NCBI GenBank assembly: GCA_020723935.1
Contig: DYHY01000002.1
Location: 28,851 to 92,850 of the forward strand
Source: Candidatus Micrarchaeum sp.
GTDB taxonomy: Archaea; SpSt-1190; DYHY01
Direction of reading: 5' to 3'
DNA: 64,000 nt
How positions within the stretch are numbered: position 1 is the stretch's first letter; each line of letters opens with the position of its first letter. The notes below the pieces were generated by a model. The model was not told the DNA's origin and did no database searches. It worked only from the letters and a program-made list of their open reading frames with translations. The translations under genes were made by a program, and so were the position numbers. Of this stretch, positions 50,048 to 57,607 are shown in pieces.

Positions 50048-51010
50048 ATGAAAAGCAAAAAGTCGGGCGCGGCGGGAAAGAAGGCCGCCGCGCAGGGGCG
50101 TGCCGGAGGAGTGGCAGGCACCGAAAGGGGCGCGGCGGTTGTCGCCGCCGCCTTGTTCATGGTCCTGCTCGTCGTCTCCGGTTCGCTCGCGCCGGCCTTC
50201 GCTGTGGGCGGGGCGCAGGTGCGGGAGAGGTACAACCAGGCGAGGGCCGAATACGTGGGCATGCGCGCGAAATACCTGGGCGCTAGGGCCACGTATGCTC
50301 AGGCAAGGGGCGAGTTCTTCGGCCTGCGCGCGGACTTCCTGAAGGCGAGGCGCCTTGGAAGGGGCGGGAACGTGAGCGAGGGCGACCTCCTAGGGAAGGC
50401 CAAGGACTACATGACAAAGTCCGCGGACTACCTGGACGGCATGGTCGGGTTCATGGGCCGCGAGGTGGAGCTGGCCAACTGGACGAGCGACGAGCAGAGG
50501 GCCGAGTGGCTCACCAAGCTTGACGGCTACGGCTTGAGCATCGCGGCGATCAAGGGGACTATCGCATCGGCCGCGACAAGGCAGGATCTCCTCTCGGCGG
50601 CGAAGGAGCTCAAGGACGTCTGGACGCAGGTGACAAGGGACGGACGGGTGATGCTGGGCGTCGTCACGGCGGACAAGCTCGGCGCGTTCATAGGGCAGCT
50701 GGAGAACGTCTCCGCGAGGATAGGGGCCCTTGCCGAGAAGGCGAAGGCGAACGGGACCGACACCTCCGCGGTGGAGGCGAAGCTCTCCGAGTTCGACGCG
50801 AAGATTGCGGACGCCAAGGCGAAATACCAGGTAGCCAAGAGCGACTACCTTGCGGGCGACTTCGAGAGCGCCAGGAATCGCCTCAAGGACGCGCACGGCA
50901 GCGTGAAGGACGCCTACGCAATACTGCGCGAAACCCTGAAGATGATACGGGACCTTGCGAAGGCGCGCCGGGTCTCCGATGGTAACGGCTCCGCTTCTCC
51001 GTCCGTCTGA
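50048..51010 (+). CDS. Secreted or anchored alpha-helical protein
   Basis: 320 residues from the ATG at 50048. A basic N-terminus and hydrophobic segment (about 30-52, ending SGSLAPAFAVGG) form a signal peptide or anchor, and the rest is helical and charge-rich with repeated Y-A-R/K-A-type heptads (RYNQARAEYVGMRAKYLGAR), suggesting a long coiled-coil rod. A similar charge pattern recurs near the C-terminus (AKYQVAKSDYLAGDFESARN). It is followed after 14 nt by a lipoprotein gene. No catalytic motif. Confidence 0.78.
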   Translation: MKSKKSGAAGKKAAAQGRAGGVAGTERGAAVVAAALFMVLLVVSGSLAPAFAVGGAQVRERYNQARAEYVGMRAKYLGARATYAQARGEFFGLRADFLKARRLGRGGNVSEGDLLGKAKDYMTKSADYLDGMVGFMGREVELANWTSDEQRAEWLTKLDGYGLSIAAIKGTIASAATRQDLLSAAKELKDVWTQVTRDGRVMLGVVTADKLGAFIGQLENVSARIGALAEKAKANGTDTSAVEAKLSEFDAKIADAKAKYQVAKSDYLAGDFESARNRLKDAHGSVKDAYAILRETLKMIRDLAKARRVSDGNGSASPSV

Positions 51011-51024
51011 GGAGGCTGCGGGAA

Positions 51025-51306
51025 ATGGCACGCAATAAGAGAGGCGCGTCGGGCGAGCGCCGCGGGGCGGGGAGTGCGATCTTCGCGATCCTCCTCCTCG
51101 CGATTGCCGTCTTCCTGGCCGGATGCGCGGTCCGGACGGGGGCGCCGGCGGGCGGGCAGCCTCAGCAGCAGCAGCAGCAACAGGCAGACACGTTGTCGGA
51201 CCAGGAGCTGGACTCTATCGGGCAGGACCTGAGCAGCTTCGACCCGACGGCGGACGCAAGCCAGCTGGACGTCCCGGATTTCGACGGCGACCTGACGGGG
51301 CCGTAA
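51025..51306 (+). CDS. Small lipoprotein
   Basis: 93 residues with a lipobox (FLAGCAVRTG), a poly-Gln run of seven and an acidic tail (DFDGDLTGP). Probably co-transcribed with the helical protein upstream; together they may form a surface pair. A terminator follows. Confidence 0.72.
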   Translation: MARNKRGASGERRGAGSAIFAILLLAIAVFLAGCAVRTGAPAGGQPQQQQQQQADTLSDQELDSIGQDLSSFDPTADASQLDVPDFDGDLTGP

Positions 51307-51332
51307 GAATCCGCGGCGCGAAGGAAGCGCAA

Positions 51333-51362
51333 GCGGAGCCCGGGAAGGGGACCGGGCTCCGC
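51333..51362 (+). terminator. Strong hairpin terminator with T tracts
   Basis: An 11-bp perfect stem (GCGGAGCCCGG / CCGGGCTCCGC) with an 8-nt loop follows the lipoprotein stop by 27 nt and is followed by ttattttt and a run of a dozen T. It looks like an intrinsic terminator on the plus strand. Confidence 0.8.
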
Positions 51363-51393
51363 GCAAGTTATTTTTCCTGTTTTTTTTTTTCCT

Positions 51394-51415
51394 GCGGAAA
51401 AATATATTTTTCCGC
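51394..51415. promoter_or_regulatory. Perfect 22-bp palindrome upstream of deoxyhypusine synthase
   Basis: GCGGAAAAATA followed by its exact reverse complement, with an A/T-only core. It lies 17 nt before the probable TATA box (acataaaa, 51434-51441), about 53 nt before the start at 51468. It could be an operator or extra terminator arm. Confidence 0.55.
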
Positions 51416-51467
51416 GCGCGCGGATGCGACAAACATAAAAGGCCGCGCGGATTGGTGCGAGACAGTC

Positions 51468-52580
51468 ATGGAACACAGGAAAAAATATGACGCTCAGAAC
51501 GAATTCCCACCCGCCGACACCGCGCAGAGGAAGACGAAACATTATCACAACGGATTCATGGACGGCCTGAAGCCCACCGTCTCCCTGGACCTGGGGAAGT
51601 GCGCGACGGTGGACGACGTCGTGCGCGGCATGTCGAGCACCAGCTTCGGCGGACGGGAGGTGGGCGAGGCCGCCGACGTCCTCGAGGCCATGGCGAGGGA
51701 CAGGGACTGCTTCAAGGTCCTCACGCTTTCGGGCGCGATGACGGTGGCCAAGATGAGCCTCGTCATCTGCGACATGATAGACAACAAGATGGTGGATGCG
51801 GTCGTCTCCACCGGCGCGCTCATGGCGCACGGCTTCGTCGAGAGTGCGGGGATGACGCACTTCAAGTACGACCCGAGGATGGACGACAAGAAGCTCTACC
51901 AGCTGGGATACAACAGGGTCTACGACACGATAGAGCTCGAGGAGAACCTGGACGACATCGAGGAGATAGTCCGCAAGGTCCTTGACGGCGTCCCCGCGGG
52001 GGAGCCGCTCTGTAGCCACAGGATAAACAGGCTCCTAGGCGAATACCTCGTCAGAACTTCCGCCAAGTCCGCGAGGGGCGTCCTCAAGTCGGCGGTTCTC
52101 AAGGGCGTCCCCGTCTACGTCCCGGCCTTCACCGACTCGGAGCTGGGCCTCGACTTCGGGATCTACCGGCGCAGGATGGAGCTAGCCGGGAAGAAGCCGG
52201 CGGAGTACAACCCGTTCCTTGACCTCGAGGACTACACCGAGCGCGTCAGGACGTCGAAGAAGCTGGGCATATTCACCATCGGGGGTGGCGTGCCGCGCAA
52301 CTGGGCGCAGCAGGTCGGGCCCTACCTTGACATAATCCAGACCAGGATCGGGCAGGGAGGGGCATTCAAGAGGTTCCACTACGCGGTCAGGATCTGCCCG
52401 GAGCCCGTCCACTGGGGCGGCCTCTCGGGCTGCACGTATTCGGAGGGGGTTTCCTGGGGCAAGTTCGTCCCCGCATCCGAAGGCGGGATGCAGTGCGAGG
52501 TCCATTCGGACGCCACGGTCGCCTGGCCGTTCGTGGTGAAGGCCGTCCTGGAGAGGCTGGAAAAGAAGCCGGCCAAGTGA
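51468..52580 (+). CDS. dys: Deoxyhypusine synthase
   Basis: 370 residues. It transfers the aminobutyl group of spermidine to a lysine of translation factor aIF5A in an NAD-dependent reaction. The domain reads VLTLSGAMTVAKMSLVICDM, DAVVSTGALMAHGF (NAD-binding region), VYVPAFTDSELGLDF and EGVSWGKF, in which K332 corresponds to the catalytic lysine of the human enzyme. The start is the ATG after a TATA-like box about 31 nt upstream; the frame is open further up but crosses the terminator. aIF5A itself is not in the window. Confidence 0.95.
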   Translation: MEHRKKYDAQNEFPPADTAQRKTKHYHNGFMDGLKPTVSLDLGKCATVDDVVRGMSSTSFGGREVGEAADVLEAMARDRDCFKVLTLSGAMTVAKMSLVICDMIDNKMVDAVVSTGALMAHGFVESAGMTHFKYDPRMDDKKLYQLGYNRVYDTIELEENLDDIEEIVRKVLDGVPAGEPLCSHRINRLLGEYLVRTSAKSARGVLKSAVLKGVPVYVPAFTDSELGLDFGIYRRRMELAGKKPAEYNPFLDLEDYTERVRTSKKLGIFTIGGGVPRNWAQQVGPYLDIIQTRIGQGGAFKRFHYAVRICPEPVHWGGLSGCTYSEGVSWGKFVPASEGGMQCEVHSDATVAWPFVVKAVLERLEKKPAK

Positions 52581-52652
52581 GAAAGGAGCCCTTCCCCCAA
52601 GAAAGCCCGCCGGCTCCGCAGAGCCCTCATCGGAGGGGCACTTGCGCCCAAC

Positions 52653-53975
52653 TCATTGAGACGCTTGAGCGGATGGTGCAAGCTTGCACGCGCGATAGAC
52701 CGTCTGGAACGCGCCGGAAAGGTTCGGGTTCTCGAACAGCGAGCGCTTCTGCATCCTGAGGAGGTCCTCTTCCATGGAGGCGAGCTCCTCGAGGGGGTCT
52801 ATAGGCAGGGTCCAGAGGGAATTGAGCGGCCCCCCGCGCCGCTCGAGGATCGCCGCGGCGAGGTTGAGCTCCTCGTGGAAGCCTATTGGTGGGAGGGAAT
52901 ACACAGGAAGGGGATAGAAGCAGAGTTCGCTAGGCTTCGTTATCAGCACGTCCGCCCTCCTTATCTCGTGGTGGAGGGTGTCTATCCCATCCGTCCTGCT
53001 CTGGAACTTGGCGACCCTCGTCCCTTCCGGGCCCCCGAGGCTTTCGAGGCGCGAGGCGGCCTCCGTGTGGTGGCCGACGTAGAAGACGATCTCGGGCCGC
53101 TTCCCCTTGTACTTGGTGTAGGAGGACAGGAGGGCCTCCATCTGCGGGAGCTGCGCGCCGGCCCCGCCCATCGCTATGACGTAGCGCGGAGGGCGCGACC
53201 CATCCCAATATTCCCAGTCAGAGGGGTTCCACGGCGCGCCCTTGATTGAGCGCGGGCTCACGGGCTGGCCGGTGATCGAGACGCGCCTCGCTGCGTCCTT
53301 GCCCGATATCCCGTAGACTGCGAGCGCCCGCACGACGTCCTCCTTGCTCCTCTTGGAGCCGACGAAATAGTTCTGCGTCTCCTTCCTCACGAAATGCGGA
53401 TAGACGACGTCGTCCAGGGAGACGAAGGCGAGCCTGTTGGAATACTGCGGGTGCTTGGCGAGGACGTCGGCGGGGATGAAGTGCGCGGCGACGACGACCC
53501 CGTCCAGGTGCCTCTTCAGGCGGCCCTGCTCCACAATCCTGCGCGTCAGGAGCGATGCCGCGTCTAGGCGCGAGCTCGTGGCGAGCGAGCGCGAGGCGTC
53601 GTTCCAGCTGTACTGGAAGAAGAGGAGGCGCGAGAGGGATTCGTAGAGGTCGCGGGCGCACCACTCGATCAGGCGCGCCTGCACGCCTGAGAGCATCTCG
53701 GGAAAGTACACGAGCTTCGGGGCGAGGACCTCCTTCTCCGAGAGCAGCCCCCGCAGGTGCAGCTCGTCGTTCACTATCTGCGCGGCGTCGGCGATCGAGG
53801 AGGCTCCGCGGTAGTGGCCGTTCCCCGCGAGGAGGTAGATGACGTTGAAGACGAGGCGCCCCTTGGGCGAGGCCTTGACCGCGGAGGCTATCTCCTCGAG
53901 CCTGTCGTCGGAGAGGAAGTTGGAGAACTGGAAGCGCGGCGACTTGCTGCTCCCGTCCTTGTCGCTTTGGGCCAT
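52653..53975 (-). CDS. GT28/MGDG-synthase-like glycosyltransferase (GT-B)
   Basis: 440 residues without spans. The C-terminal half resembles GT-B transferases of the MurG/diacylglycerol galactosyltransferase group: RYVIAMGGAGAQLPQMEALL, GKRPEIVFYVGHHTEAA, and the donor-binding block RRADVLITKPSELCFYPLPV. The N-terminal half contains an acceptor-type domain with VVVAAHFIPADVLAKHPQ. The acceptor could be a lipid or a polyprenyl carrier. Family placement is moderate. It is convergent with dys. Confidence 0.65.
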   Translation of the reverse strand: MAQSDKDGSSKSPRFQFSNFLSDDRLEEIASAVKASPKGRLVFNVIYLLAGNGHYRGASSIADAAQIVNDELHLRGLLSEKEVLAPKLVYFPEMLSGVQARLIEWCARDLYESLSRLLFFQYSWNDASRSLATSSRLDAASLLTRRIVEQGRLKRHLDGVVVAAHFIPADVLAKHPQYSNRLAFVSLDDVVYPHFVRKETQNYFVGSKRSKEDVVRALAVYGISGKDAARRVSITGQPVSPRSIKGAPWNPSDWEYWDGSRPPRYVIAMGGAGAQLPQMEALLSSYTKYKGKRPEIVFYVGHHTEAASRLESLGGPEGTRVAKFQSRTDGIDTLHHEIRRADVLITKPSELCFYPLPVYSLPPIGFHEELNLAAAILERRGGPLNSLWTLPIDPLEELASMEEDLLRMQKRSLFENPNLSGAFQTVYRACKLAPSAQASQ

Positions 53976-54142
53976 CTGCGGGTTTCGGGCGCTTTTTCTT
54001 GGTTTTAACCCTTTGTCCGGATGGACGCTACATTCACCGTTTTCCCGTGAAGGGGCTTTGGAGATTTTCCGGCAATCCTTCGACCCGCGGTACGGAAAAG
54101 TGCGAAGAGTGACGGAACGCTTAAATGCGAAAAGGGAGCAGT

Positions 54143-54739
54143 GTGACGCGAGAAAGGGGAAGAGGGGGCTTGAACAGGCTAAGCTGGGACGACGTCTTGC
54201 CGCTGGTGCCGCTCATTTCCAGGCCCGAGAGCGCGCTGGACGTCTGGCTGGCATACACCGGGAAGGGGGACAGGAAGAGGCTTTCCTACGACCTAGACGG
54301 CAGGGCGCCGGAGCTCTATTTCCCGGCGGCCGACGGCAAGTTCGTGGTCGTGAAGCTGGACCTGCGCGACTACGACGAGTCCGAGCGCGAGGAGCTTGTC
54401 GGCGGGCTGCTCGGCCGCGAGCCGAGCAGCTATGCGCAAGTCGCGGCAATGGGCCTCACGGCACTCATATCCAAGGTCTCCGACCTGGAGGCCGTGCGGG
54501 ACTGCCAGCAGATGCCCGACGTGATATGCGACGACGCCGGGGACGCGCTCAGGGAGCTCTTCCCGAAAGCAACGGCCGAATACGACTGGCATAAGCGCGA
54601 GTACGTCTTTTCGGCCGGGGGCGAGCAGAGGGCGGTCCTGATGAACGGGAGCCTCGGGGAATACGAAGCCGTCCGCGAAATCAAGAGGCGGGAGAAGGAG
54701 TCTGTCTACAACGTCCAGATCCTCGGCCTGGGGCCTTAG
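54143..54739 (+). CDS. Protein of unknown function
   Basis: About 198 residues from a GTG at 54143. An ATG at 54125 overlaps the TATA-like box (cttaaatg, 54119-54126) and is unlikely; a TTG at 54170 preceded by agaggggg is another option. The sequence is acidic alpha/beta (SRPESALDVWLAYTGKGDRK; ELYFPAADGKFVVVKLDLRD). No motif recognised. Confidence 0.6.
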   Translation: MTRERGRGGLNRLSWDDVLPLVPLISRPESALDVWLAYTGKGDRKRLSYDLDGRAPELYFPAADGKFVVVKLDLRDYDESEREELVGGLLGREPSSYAQVAAMGLTALISKVSDLEAVRDCQQMPDVICDDAGDALRELFPKATAEYDWHKREYVFSAGGEQRAVLMNGSLGEYEAVREIKRREKESVYNVQILGLGP

Positions 54740-54799
54740 GAAGGCCGTCCGGGGGAGGGGGAAGTTTTTTAGCGGGGGGCTCCGCGGCCTCCCTGCACA

Positions 54800-55063
54800 A
54801 TGGCCCCCCCGTCACTCGAGCAGGAGATAATAGAGTCCACCTTCGGAGACATCCTGCGGGCGATCTCCCAGGGCAGGACATCGGATGCCAGGGCCCTCGT
54901 CCCGAGGATGCGCGAGGCCCTCGATCGGATGGATGCCGGCGCCCTGGACGAGACGACCGACTGGCTTTCCGAGCAGCTCGCCAGGATAGACGATCCGGAC
55001 CTCTTCGACAAAACCCTCGAGTTCATGGTCGAGCACGACCTCGCCGAGTCGGAAGCGGGCTGA
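54800..55063 (+). CDS. Small helical protein of unknown function
   Basis: 87 residues, acidic and predicted all-helical (PSLEQEIIESTFGDILRAIS, ALDETTDWLSEQLARIDDPD). It has a T-rich, TATA-like gtttttta about 33 nt upstream and stands alone between genes. No known family. Confidence 0.6.
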   Translation: MAPPSLEQEIIESTFGDILRAISQGRTSDARALVPRMREALDRMDAGALDETTDWLSEQLARIDDPDLFDKTLEFMVEHDLAESEAG

Positions 55064-55116
55064 AGCGCGAAAAAAGAAGATAATTTTCCGGCAAATGGAG
55101 GAGCCGGGCTTTCCGG

Positions 55117-55185
55117 CTTACTTGGTTTCCCGGAGCCCCCCGCCGAGGACTTGACTCGTTCACTCACTTACTTGGTTTCCCGGAG
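55117..55185. repeat. 19-bp direct repeat of the rps10 3' end
   Basis: The 19-nt sequence cttacttggtttcccggag occurs exactly at 55117-55135 and again at 55167-55185, where it encodes the last residues and stop of rps10 (L-R-E-T-K-stop). A 31-nt spacer lies between. Confidence 0.9.
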
Positions 55186-55482
55186 TTCAATCTCGATATT
55201 GACCCCTTCCGGGACGTGGAGGCGCATGATCTGGCGCATCGCGCGGTCGTCGACGCCCAGGTCGACGAGCCGTTTGTGCACGCGCATCTCCCACCTCTCC
55301 CAGGTCATCGTGCCCTCTCCGTCCGGCGACTTTAGCGTCGTGATCTTGAGCTTCTTCGTCGGAAGGGGCACGGGCCCGGAAACCTTGACTCCCGTCTTGA
55401 GGGCGATGTCCTTGATCTGGGTGCCTATTCCGTCGAGTACCTTCGGATCGGCTCCAGACAGCTTTATTCTCGCCCTCTGCAT
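55168..55482 (-). CDS. rps10: 30S ribosomal protein S10 (uS10)
   Basis: 104 residues, normal archaeal length: [20 protein letters not shown], then [20 protein letters not shown], then the loop that meets tRNA and decoding-site proteins, and [20 protein letters not shown]. It follows EF-1A by 42 nt on the same strand, the standard archaeal arrangement. Confidence 0.97.
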   Translation of the reverse strand: MQRARIKLSGADPKVLDGIGTQIKDIALKTGVKVSGPVPLPTKKLKITTLKSPDGEGTMTWERWEMRVHKRLVDLGVDDRAMRQIMRLHVPEGVNIEIELRETK

Positions 55483-55524
55483 GTTCTGTTTTTGGTCTCC
55501 GGGTTTCCCTGCTTATCCTCAATC

Positions 55525-56796
55525 CTAATCCTTCTTGGGCACGAGGTCAATTACCATCCCGGCGGCGACCGTCTGGCCCATGTCGCGGATGGCGAATCTG
55601 CCGAGCGGCGGGAAGTCCTTGGCCTTTTCCAGGCAGAAGGGCTTGAGCGGCACGCACTTTATGACCGCGACGTCGCCCGTCTTGATGAAGTCTGGATGCT
55701 CCTGCGCGACCTGCCCCGTCTTCGGGTCAATCTTCTTCACTAGCTCGGTCACCGTGCAGGCTATCTGCGCGGTGTGGGCGTGGAAGACGGGTGTGTATCC
55801 CTTGGCGATGACCGTCGGGTGGTTGAGCACGACTATCTGCGCCGTGAACTCGCTCACCACCGTGGGCGGATTGTCCGGCGTCCCCGCGACATCGCCGCGG
55901 TGTACGTCGTTCTTCCCTATCCCCTTGACGGAGAAGCCGATGTTGTCGCCGGGCCCCGCCTCGGGCAGCTGCTCGTGGTGCATCTCGATGGACTTCACCT
56001 CGCCCTTTATCTCGCTGGGCATGATGATTATCGTCTGGTTGGGCTTGAGGACCCCGGTCTCGACCCTTCCCACCGGGACGGTGCCGATCCCCGTGATCGT
56101 GTAGGCTTCCTGGATGGGCAGCCTCAGGGGCCGATCCCTTGGCTTTTCGGGCGGCGAGAACATGTCGCACGCATCCAGGAGCGCCGGCCCGTTGTACCAC
56201 GGGAAGTTGGCGCTCTTCTTGGTCACGTTGTCGCCCTTGAGGCCCGAGATCGGGATGAACTTTATCTCCTCGGGCTTGTAGCCAATGGACTTTAGTATCT
56301 CGCTCACGGCGGCCTTGGTCTTGTTGAAGGCGTCCTGGGAGTAGTTTTCGCGGTCGAGCTTGTTCACCGCTATTATGAGCTGCTTTATGCCCAGGGTCCT
56401 TGCGAGGAAGATGTGCTCCTTGGTCTGTGCCTGCGGGCCTTCCACCGCCGAGACGACGAGGACCGCGGCGTCCGCCTGGGAGACGCCCGTGATCATGTTC
56501 TTGACGAAATCGCGATGGCCCGGCGCGTCAATGATCGTGTAGTAGTACTTGGACGACTCGAACTTCCTGTGCGCTAGGTCGATCGTCATGCCGCGCTGGC
56601 GCTCCTCCTTGAGGGCGTCCATCACGTACGCGAGCTCGGTCCCTTCCATGCCGAACTCCTTGGCCTTCTCCTGGAGCTTCTTCATGTCGCCCTCGGAGAC
56701 TGCCCCCGTTTCGAAGAGTATCCTTCCTACTGTCGTGCTCTTTCCGTGGTCCACGTGCCCGATAAAGATCAGGTTCATGTGCGGTTTGTTTGCCAT
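55525..56796 (-). CDS. tuf: Translation elongation factor EF-1A
   Basis: 423 residues. It delivers aminoacyl-tRNA to the ribosome. The P-loop is GHVDHGKS (13-20), followed by the switch and [16 protein letters not shown] and the EF-1A domains 2 and 3 ([19 protein letters not shown]; the end is [11 protein letters not shown]). An aggtgg Shine-Dalgarno lies 6 nt before the ATG, and a TATA-like catttaaaa is centred 42 nt upstream, shared with the divergent membrane protein gene. Confidence 0.98.
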   Translation of the reverse strand: MANKPHMNLIFIGHVDHGKSTTVGRILFETGAVSEGDMKKLQEKAKEFGMEGTELAYVMDALKEERQRGMTIDLAHRKFESSKYYYTIIDAPGHRDFVKNMITGVSQADAAVLVVSAVEGPQAQTKEHIFLARTLGIKQLIIAVNKLDRENYSQDAFNKTKAAVSEILKSIGYKPEEIKFIPISGLKGDNVTKKSANFPWYNGPALLDACDMFSPPEKPRDRPLRLPIQEAYTITGIGTVPVGRVETGVLKPNQTIIIMPSEIKGEVKSIEMHHEQLPEAGPGDNIGFSVKGIGKNDVHRGDVAGTPDNPPTVVSEFTAQIVVLNHPTVIAKGYTPVFHAHTAQIACTVTELVKKIDPKTGQVAQEHPDFIKTGDVAVIKCVPLKPFCLEKAKDFPPLGRFAIRDMGQTVAAGMVIDLVPKKD

Positions 56797-56833
56797 TTTT
56801 CCACCTGTTAGGTTTAGGGGACCCTGCGGGAAC

Positions 56834-56842
56834 CATTTAAAA
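56834..56842. promoter_or_regulatory. Central TATA box between EF-1A and the VTT protein gene
   Basis: catttaaaa is 42 nt from the EF-1A start and 41 nt from the divergent start at 56879. Both genes carry Shine-Dalgarno-like stretches, so both messages have short leaders. Confidence 0.5.
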
Positions 56843-56878
56843 AGGTTTTCATGAGGTTTCTGGTGCTAGGAGAGCCGA

Positions 56879-57580
56879 ATGGACGCGAAAAAGACTGCCT
56901 TTGCCGTTGTGGGGGTGGCGCTCTACATAGGCATGTTCTTCCTCCTCTACAAGGTATTCATCGACAAGGCGGCGATACTGGATTTCGCGGAGGACCGGGC
57001 GGTACTCGGGCCGACCCTCATAATAGTCCTCCACCTCGTCCAGAGCGTCGTGTTCTTCCTCCCGGGGAGCACTGTCTCGATAGCGGCCGGATACCTGTTC
57101 GGGATGTGGAAGGGCTTCCTCCTTAACCTGATAGGGACCACCGTGGGAACGGCCATCCTCTTCGTCGTGGCGCGCAGGGCGAGCCGCTTCTTCGGCTATT
57201 CCAGGATCGTGACCATGGAGATAGGGTTCCTGAAGGAGATCTTCAGGAAGACCCACTCGAGGAAGCTTGCGTACATGATAGGGAGGGGGCTGCCGATGGT
57301 CCCGGGAGACACCGTCACTGTCTTCGTCGCCTCCTTCACCAAGAACGGCTTCCAGGAATACACGATCTTCTCGACCCTGGGCGCGATGCCAAAGCTCCTC
57401 CTGGACACATTCACCGGATACGTGATCTTCAAGTACGGGTTCTTCGGATTCCCGACCCTCGTCACGGTCGCGGCGATCTGCGTCATCCTTGTCGCAGGTT
57501 TCATCTGGCAAGCGAGGGAGCAGAAGCGCGAGAAGATGCGCCTCGCAAGGGCTGCGGCCCGCTGGAAGCGGAAAAAATAG
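56879..57580 (+). CDS. TVP38/TMEM64-type VTT-domain membrane protein
   Basis: 233 residues with about six spans. The VTT/DedA core is visible as FFLPGSTVSIAAGYLFGMWK, GFLLNLIGTTVGTAILFVVA and GRGLPMVPGDTVTVFVAS. Members are polytopic and linked to lipid scrambling or polyprenyl-phosphate transport. The tail is basic (KREKMRLARAAARWKRKK). aggag precedes the ATG by 7 nt. Confidence 0.88.
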   Translation: MDAKKTAFAVVGVALYIGMFFLLYKVFIDKAAILDFAEDRAVLGPTLIIVLHLVQSVVFFLPGSTVSIAAGYLFGMWKGFLLNLIGTTVGTAILFVVARRASRFFGYSRIVTMEIGFLKEIFRKTHSRKLAYMIGRGLPMVPGDTVTVFVASFTKNGFQEYTIFSTLGAMPKLLLDTFTGYVIFKYGFFGFPTLVTVAAICVILVAGFIWQAREQKREKMRLARAAARWKRKK

Positions 57581-57607
57581 AAGAGGGGGGAAGGCGGGAA
57601 GGAATTC

